Shown here: piece by piece, positions 7,392 through 11,297 of the stretch
Layout of the letters: each line of letters starts with the position of its first letter
How positions within the stretch are numbered: position 1 is the first letter of the stretch
Assembly: GCA_016183885.1 (NCBI GenBank)
Contig: JACPDS010000101.1
Span: 4,427 to 15,723, forward strand
DNA length: 11,297 nucleotides
Source: Armatimonadota bacterium
GTDB lineage: Bacteria; Vulcanimicrobiota; JACPDS01
Reading direction: 5' to 3'
The notes under the pieces: model-generated
What the model was told of the DNA's origin: nothing
Seen by the model: the letters and a program-made list of their open reading frames with translations, nothing else
The model's database searches: none
Made by a program: the position numbers and the translations under genes

Positions 7392-7925
7392 TTGCAATGT
7401 CCAAAATGCGGTGAATTTAATGATTCATCTAGAATTACTTGTTTTCGCTGCGCAGTGGTACTGCCCCAACTTTATAGAGGGGAAGAAATAGAGTCAGAAT
7501 TAAATATTGTTTTAGATGAAAGCACTGATGTTGAAGAAATTGTAAAATCTTCAGATTGTATTTTTCTTACTAAATTAGAAGAAATAAAAGCTCTGATTAT
7601 TACTGAAGAATATACTCAAGAAAATTTAATCAATGAGCTTGAAAATGTAAAAAAAGAAACTAATTATATTGCAGAGCTTCTTAACAGTTTTACTGAAGAA
7701 GAAAAAAAATGGATGAAAGAAGGAATCTCTCAAATTGAAGAAGCTTATTATTTATTTCAAGAATCAATTTCTCAATTTTACTTATTTTTAGAAAATAATA
7801 ATTTTTCTCTCATTGACGAAGGAATAAAAATAGCTCACCGAGCCAGCAAAATTTTATTAAAAGGGATTAATGATTCGCAAAAATCCCTAGAAGAAGAAGG
7901 CGAAGAAGAGGAAGAAAAAATTTGA
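7392..7925 (+). CDS. Zinc-ribbon protein with acidic helical tail, function unknown
   Basis: I do not recognise the 177-residue product. Residues 3-20 form a zinc ribbon, CPKC-x10-CFRC (Cys 3, 6, 17, 20), of the short zinc_ribbon_2 style often placed at the N-terminus of bacterial regulatory or membrane-linked proteins. The rest is predicted helical, rich in Glu, Ile and Leu, and may form coiled coils; it ends in a run of glutamates. There is no membrane segment or signal peptide. The start is TTG at 7392, supported by AGGA 9 nt upstream; it puts the first ribbon Cys at residue 3. The stop codon lies inside the promoter of the downstream RNA. It diverges from scpB and is co-oriented with tldD/tldE, but no functional link can be inferred. 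Confidence 0.75.
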   Translation: MQCPKCGEFNDSSRITCFRCAVVLPQLYRGEEIESELNIVLDESTDVEEIVKSSDCIFLTKLEEIKALIITEEYTQENLINELENVKKETNYIAELLNSFTEEEKKWMKEGISQIEEAYYLFQESISQFYLFLENNNFSLIDEGIKIAHRASKILLKGINDSQKSLEEEGEEEEEKI

Positions 7926-7950
7926 CTTTAAATATTTTTTATGCTAAAAT
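7922..7950 (+). promoter_or_regulatory. Strong sigma70-type promoter for the structured RNA and tldDE
   Basis: TTGACT (7922-7927), a 17-nt spacer and TAAAAT (7945-7950) match the -35/-10 consensus well, and the -10 is preceded by ATGC. Transcription should begin near 7957. The -35 overlaps the TGA stop of the zinc-ribbon gene. It is the best promoter match in the window. Confidence 0.75.
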
Positions 7951-7956
7951 AAGAAT

Positions 7957-8104
7957 AGAAAGAATATCTCAAGCTGAAGCTTCTCAGACGAAAAATGAGC
8001 TCAGGGAGCTCACGGTATATCCGAGAAAAGTTAAACGAGAAAACTCAATTAACAACGGATAAAATAAAAAAAGTGTGGAAGCTGACAGCTTGAGATTTTT
8101 TTTA
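7957..8104 (+). ncRNA. Structured non-coding RNA, family not recognised (free-standing sRNA or tldD leader)
   Basis: A promoter at 7922-7950 and a terminator at about 8104 delimit a transcript of about 145 nt. Its ends pair: ATCTCAAGCTG (7966-7976) with CAGCTTGAGAT (8086-8096), extended by AGCTTC (7978-7983) with GAAGCT (8078-8083). That gives about 17 bp with a small internal loop. Inside are hairpin TGAGCTC-AGG-GAGCTCA (7996-8012) and a long arm TATCCG/CGGATA (8018-8023/8056-8061), topped by GTTAA/TTAAC and GAG-AAAA-CTC. An A-rich unpaired strand (8062-8077) faces the other side of the junction. The long terminal stem with an open centre recalls 6S RNA in outline only. I found no match to riboswitch, SRP or tmRNA consensus. 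A 32-codon ORF (7995-8093) overlaps it. Confidence 0.65.
8086..8104 (+). terminator. Intrinsic terminator formed by the RNA's terminal stem
   Basis: The 3' arm CAGCTTGAGAT (8086-8096) pairs with 7966-7976 and is continuous with eight T residues (8096-8103). The stem is long-range rather than a short local hairpin. A local 5-bp alternative, AAGCT-GAC-AGCTT (8079-8091), is separated from the T-run by GAGA. It would separate the RNA from tldD, so tldD expression would need readthrough. Confidence 0.6.
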
Positions 8105-8123
8105 TGCTATCTCAAGTGTAAAC

Positions 8124-9050
8124 ATGAAAGAATTAATCAAAAAAGCTTTGGACACAGCCGCCTTTAAAGGCGCAAATTTCGTTGAAGTTAATTTTTTAAA
8201 ATTAAAAGAAGAAAATATTACTCTTAAAAATTTTAAGAGCGATCTTGAAAAAAAAGAAAGTCAAGGAATAGGAATAAGGGTTATAGTTAATGGTTTTTGG
8301 GGATTTGCTTCCACAAATTCTCTTAATTCAAAAGAAATTGATAAAACTGCAAGTTTTGCGGTAAAAATAGCTAAAAATTCCGCTAAAATAAAATCTAAAG
8401 GCATCATTTTATCTCCCCTAACTTCTATACAGGAAGATTACAAAACTCCTCTAAAAATTAATCCTTTCCTTGTGCCTTTAGAAGAAAAATTAAAATTACT
8501 TTTTGCCGCTCAAAAAAATATGAAAAAAGTAAAAAATATTAAAACTATTGAATCTTTTATGAATTTCTGGCATTATGATAAAATTTTTGCTAATTCAGAA
8601 GGAACTTATATCACTCAAGAAATTTTTCATTCCGGCGGAGGAATCAAAGCTCAAGCTGTATCAGAAAATGAAGTTCAAATAAGATCATACCCAAGCTCTT
8701 TTAGAGGAGATTTTTTATCCGGGGGATATGAAGAAATTTTAAATTTTAAATTAGAAGAAAATTCCCAAAATACAGCTGAAGAAGCTAATAATTTACTTAG
8801 AGCTAAACAATGCCCCCAAAAAATTACCGATCTAATTTTAGGAGGAAGCCAGCTTTCTTTGCAAATACATGAATCTTGCGGTCATCCCAGCGAATTAGAT
8901 CGAGTATTAGGAAGCGAAGCTAATTACGCCGGAAGAAGCTTTTTAACTTTAGATAAATTAGGAAAATTAAAATATGGGTCTCCTATAATAAACATTACGG
9001 CCGACGCTACTTATCCGGGAGGATTAGGAACTTTTGGGTATGATGATTAA
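8124..9050 (+). CDS. tldD: TldD metalloprotease, N-terminal 308 residues, cut short by an in-frame TAA
   Basis: TldD pairs with TldE (PmbA) as a heterodimeric zinc protease that degrades unfolded or modified peptides; in E. coli it matures microcin B17 and degrades the antitoxin CcdA. This part has the N-terminal domain (KALDTAAFKGANFVEV; KESQGIGIRVIVNGFWGFAST) and the zinc motif H249-E250-x3-H254 in IHESCGHPSELDR. The reading frame ends with GTFGYDD then TAA (9048-9050), where family members have a Glu (DDEG). The same frame continues as good TldD to 9569; the total of 481 codons equals the E. coli TldD length. As a free polypeptide this fragment would lack the C-terminal Cys ligand and is probably inactive. 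The ATG at 8124 has no clear SD, unlike most genes here. Confidence 0.85.
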   Translation: MKELIKKALDTAAFKGANFVEVNFLKLKEENITLKNFKSDLEKKESQGIGIRVIVNGFWGFASTNSLNSKEIDKTASFAVKIAKNSAKIKSKGIILSPLTSIQEDYKTPLKINPFLVPLEEKLKLLFAAQKNMKKVKNIKTIESFMNFWHYDKIFANSEGTYITQEIFHSGGGIKAQAVSENEVQIRSYPSSFRGDFLSGGYEEILNFKLEENSQNTAEEANNLLRAKQCPQKITDLILGGSQLSLQIHESCGHPSELDRVLGSEANYAGRSFLTLDKLGKLKYGSPIINITADATYPGGLGTFGYDD

Positions 9051-9569
9051 GGAGTCCCGTCGCAAAAAATAAATTTAATAAAAAATGGTATTTTTACAGG
9101 ATATTTAACTTCCCGAGAAACAGCTCCCATTTTAAATCAAGCCAGTTCCGGAGCGACACGCGCGGATGGGTGGTGGAATATCCCTTTGGTAAGAATGACT
9201 AACATCAATTTACTTCCCGGAAATATTCCTTTAGAAGATTTATTCGCTGACACAAAAGAAGGAATTTATATGGAAACTAATCGCAGCTGGAGTATTGACG
9301 ATATGAGAATAAATTTTCAATTTGGCACAGAAATTGCCTGGGAAATAAAAAACGGAAAAAAGGGAAATTTAATTAAGAATGCCACTTATACGGGGAATAC
9401 CTTGGATTTTTGGAATTCCTGCGATGCTATTAGCGATAAAAATTCTTTTCGCATCTGGGGAACTCCAAACTGCGGAAAAGGTCAGCCTATGCAGGTAATG
9501 CATACCGCTCAAGGATGCAGCCCGGCTCGATTTAAAAATATCCAAATAGGCGCAGGATATAAAAAATAA
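9051..9569 (+). pseudogene. tldD: TldD C-terminal part, in frame after the nonsense codon
   Basis: The codons directly after the TAA read GVPSQKINLIKNGIFTGYLTSR in the same frame, and continue through RADGWWNIPLVRMTNINLLPG to PNCGKGQPMQVMHTAQGCSPARF, all typical of TldD. The Cys of NCGKGQ is at codon 450 of the joined frame, corresponding to the zinc-ligand region near E. coli Cys454. There is no frameshift; a single G-to-T change (GAA to TAA) explains the break. AAGGAG overlaps the stop (9049-9054), but no ATG, GTG or TTG lies at useful spacing, so independent initiation is unlikely. The first later starts are TTG 9186 and ATG 9195, which would miss about 45 residues. The gene is either recently broken or the base is a sequencing error or strain variant. 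Confidence 0.8.
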
Positions 9570-9573
9570 AGTT

Positions 9574-10908
9574 ATGCAGAATAATCATAAAGAACAAATT
9601 TTTAATATCGGAGAAAGAATATTAAAATTAACTAAAGGGGCAACTCAAAGCGAAATAGTATTTATAAGCACTGAATCTCATAATATTCGTTTTGCCAATA
9701 ACTATATACATCAAAACATCGCCCAGAAAGATCAGCAAATATTTTTAAGATTAGCTTTAGACAAAAGAATCGGAAGCGCAGCCTGCAATCAACTTGATTT
9801 GGAATCTTTAAAAAATCTTGCTAAAGGAGCTTTTCAAATCGCCAAAAATCAATCCCCCGACCCTTATTTTTATTCATTTCCCGTTCCTAAAAACTATTTA
9901 AAGGTAAAAAATTTTGATGAAGAGATAAAAAAACTTTCTTTTAGCGAAAAAACCAAGATTGTAAAAAAAATTATTCATACGGTCAAAAAAGAAAATCTTA
10001 TCGGAGCCGGCCTTTTATCTTTAAATTCATGGAAAATCGGAATAATAAATTCAAATGGAATAAAAGTTTATCATCCTTTAACTTTTATAGAGTTTTCTAT
10101 AACCGCTTATAATGATTTTTCCTCAGGTTTTGCTCAAAATTCTTCCAATAAATTACAAGACTTAAATTTTGAAAAATTAACTTGCCAAGCTGTGGAAAAA
10201 GCTCTCAGAGGCAAAAATTCTGAAAAAATAAAACCGGGAAAATATCCGGTAATTTTAGAACCTCCGGCAGTAGCTAATATGCTTTCCATTTTATCAGAAA
10301 TGGGCTTTTCGTCTAAAAGTTTTGAAGAGAAAAGCAGTTTTATGACTAACAAAATAAATAAAAAAATTTTAGGAGAAAATATCACTATTTTAGATGATCC
10401 CGCGCATCCAAAAACTATTTTAGGAATGCCCTTTGATTTTGAAGGCAGTCCTAAGAAAAAATTTGCTTTAATTCAAAATGGAATAGCCAAAAATATAGCC
10501 GCAGATTCTTATTACGCGTATAAATTAAAATTAAAAAATACATCTTCCGCTCCATTCCCGCAAGAAAGAATTTACGGACCTTTCCCTTATAATTTAATTT
10601 TAAAAGAAGGAAAAACAAAAAATTTAATTTCTCAATTATCTAAAGGAATCTTAATTACAAGATTCTGGTATACCAGAGTAGTAGATCAAAAGAAAACTAT
10701 TTTTACCGGAATGACTCGGGATGGAACTTTTTTAATTGAAAAAGGAAAAATCAAGGCTAGTTTAAAGAATTTAAGATTTAACCAAAGTATTAAGGAATCT
10801 TTAAAAAAAGTAAAAGCTATATCTTCCGGGAGTTATTTTTCTGAATGTTGTGTTGCCCCGGCTTTATTAATTGAAGATTTTAATTTTACCGCCAGCTCTT
10901 CTTATTAA
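9574..10908 (+). CDS. pmbA: TldE/PmbA, metalloprotease partner subunit
   Basis: A 444-residue member of the TldD/PmbA family without the HExxxH motif, as expected for the TldE subunit that partners TldD. Family features include ANNYIHQNIAQKDQQIFLRLALDKRIGSA near the N-terminus, the PGKYPVILEPPAVANMLSIL segment (about 222-241), ILDDPAHPKTILGMPFDFEG (about 274-293), and GILITRFWYTRVVDQKKTIFTGMTRDGTFLIEKGKI towards the C-terminus. This reading frame is intact and of normal length. The ATG lies 4 nt after the tldD stop with only a distant AGGAT, so translation is probably coupled to tldD. The nonsense codon in tldD could therefore lower TldE synthesis through polarity. The TldE fold alone is not known to be proteolytic. 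Confidence 0.9.
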   Translation: MQNNHKEQIFNIGERILKLTKGATQSEIVFISTESHNIRFANNYIHQNIAQKDQQIFLRLALDKRIGSAACNQLDLESLKNLAKGAFQIAKNQSPDPYFYSFPVPKNYLKVKNFDEEIKKLSFSEKTKIVKKIIHTVKKENLIGAGLLSLNSWKIGIINSNGIKVYHPLTFIEFSITAYNDFSSGFAQNSSNKLQDLNFEKLTCQAVEKALRGKNSEKIKPGKYPVILEPPAVANMLSILSEMGFSSKSFEEKSSFMTNKINKKILGENITILDDPAHPKTILGMPFDFEGSPKKKFALIQNGIAKNIAADSYYAYKLKLKNTSSAPFPQERIYGPFPYNLILKEGKTKNLISQLSKGILITRFWYTRVVDQKKTIFTGMTRDGTFLIEKGKIKASLKNLRFNQSIKESLKKVKAISSGSYFSECCVAPALLIEDFNFTASSSY

Positions 10909-10996
10909 GTCCTATCTCGTTTTAAAATTATTATACCAAGCTGCAATCATACCTGATGAGGCTGTCGCCAAATGAGAAATTTTGCAATGATTTGTA

Positions 10997-11155
10997 GGGG
11001 GTTATCCAAAAAAAGGAGGGCAGGAGCTTAATTTGTATTTTCAGGAGTTCAATCTGTAGGGTTGTAGGGGCTCAATTTATTGAGCCCGCTTAAGCCAGCC
11101 CTGCCGTCGGCGGGATATCGATTGAGGCGACCAAGTTATGTTTTTGGACATCCCC
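10997..11155 (-). repeat. MITE-like palindromic repeat, copy B (inverted relative to copy A)
   Basis: The reverse complement starts GGGGATGTCCAAAAACATAA and ends in TTTTTGGATAACCCCC, giving terminal inverted repeats like those of copy A at 3898-4025. The conserved arm runs through GGCTGGCTTAAGCG. The central hairpin here is GGGCTCAAT/ATTGAGCCC (11068-11087), with the same 9-bp stem length as copy A but an unrelated sequence. Copy B is about 30 bp longer. The extra DNA contains a degenerate tandem duplicate: CAGGAGCTTAATTTGTA (11021-11037) and CAGGAGTTCAATCTGTA (11042-11058), 14 of 17 identical. It lies between tldE and the partial toxin gene and encodes nothing. Confidence 0.8.
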
Positions 11156-11201
11156 TTAATATATCTTTGATTATTCTCTTAGTATAACAAATATTTACAA
11201 T

Positions 11202-11297
11202 TTATTCATACGCATCTTTACGGTGTTTTATACGATAAATAAAAATAATTTTGTCTTTGTCGGAAATTCTATATAATATACGATAATTACCTGTTGT
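11202..11297 (-). CDS. RelE/ParE-family toxin, C-terminal 31 residues (start lies outside the window)
   Basis: Reading the minus strand from the window edge gives TTGNYRILYRISDKDKIIFI followed by YRIKHRKDAYE and TAA. The pattern G-x-YRI-x-Y-x-I followed by a charged turn, a hydrophobic strand and a final HRKDAYE is the characteristic C-terminus of RelE/ParE-superfamily toxins (compare the known ending of the type GHRREVY). RelE members cleave mRNA in the ribosome; ParE members inhibit gyrase. The tail HRKDAY favours the RelE side, but this cannot be settled from 31 residues. The antitoxin is expected upstream, beyond position 11297. Copy B of the palindromic repeat lies just downstream. Confidence 0.75.
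   Translation of the reverse strand, partial: TTGNYRILYRISDKDKIIFIYRIKHRKDAYE

Larger units (their letters stand above)
7934..8116 (+). repeat. Duplicated flanks around the structured RNA
   Basis: TTTTTTATGCTA occurs at 7935-7946, over the promoter -10, and again at 8098-8109 after the terminator. ATCTCAAG occurs at 7966-7973 and at 8109-8116. In the second copy the two words are fused, as if about 19 nt between them were lost. The RNA therefore sits between near-identical flanks, which also creates an alternative pairing partner for the terminator's 3' arm. Confidence 0.55.

Noticed and set aside
9048..9050. Stop-codon reassignment or selenocysteine-type recoding in tldD
   Set aside because: The codon is TAA, which ends most other genes in this window, and the family residue is Glu; recoding of this kind is not supported.
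10134..10385. 83-codon minus-strand ORF
   Set aside because: It lies wholly antisense within tldE (pmbA), whose frame is clearly the coding one.
10950..10980. Hammerhead-ribozyme look-alike: CTGATGA followed by GGC-TGTC-GCC
   Set aside because: After the would-be stem II the sequence is AAAT instead of the essential GAAA, and I could not find convincing stems I and III.
10968..10986. Possible terminator after tldE: GCCAAAT-GAGAA-ATTTTGC
   Set aside because: The stem has a mismatch and no T-run follows, so it does not qualify as an intrinsic terminator.
11226..11286. Repeated TATACGATAA words also found near 1070
   Set aside because: At the right end they are inside the toxin coding frame (Arg-Ile/Tyr-Arg codons), so the resemblance is probably coincidental.

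Overview
The window is AT-rich chromosomal DNA from a bacterium. It has Shine-Dalgarno sites such as AAGGAGG, TTG and GTG starts, and TAA and TGA stops. The core genes (ruvC, yebC, asnS, gdhA, rimO, scpB, tldD/tldE) are bacterial. Dispersed GC-rich palindromic elements and the low GC fit an uncultured candidate-phylum bacterium such as Omnitrophota or Atribacterota, but I cannot fix the phylum from sequence alone.

Layout. From 1 to 7266 everything is on the minus strand; in transcription order it is scpB, rimO, gdhA, asnS, an MFS exporter, yebC and ruvC (cut by the window edge). scpB/rimO and yebC/ruvC overlap and are probably translationally coupled. gdhA has its own SD and a candidate promoter. 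A MITE-like palindromic repeat lies between gdhA and asnS. A 74-bp element closed by a perfect 10-bp inverted repeat lies between asnS and the exporter. The exporter gene has different leucine codon use from its neighbours and looks acquired.

From 7392 to 10908 everything is on the plus strand: a small zinc-ribbon/acidic protein of unknown function, then a strong sigma70-type promoter, then a compact structured RNA of about 145 nt ending in an intrinsic terminator, then tldD and tldE (pmbA). tldD is full length (481 codons counting the stop position) but is interrupted at codon 309 by an in-frame TAA where the family has a conserved Glu. This leaves the HExxxH motif on one side and the C-terminal Cys on the other. 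Past tldE, a second copy of the palindromic repeat lies in inverted orientation, followed by the C-terminal 31 codons of a RelE/ParE-type toxin on the minus strand at the window edge.

The most interesting parts are the undescribed structured RNA at 7957-8104 with a possible alternative pairing into the tldD leader, the tldD nonsense codon, and the repeat pair whose central hairpin has been exchanged for a different sequence while flanks and stem length are kept. I saw no CRISPR array, tRNA, rRNA or intact transposase.
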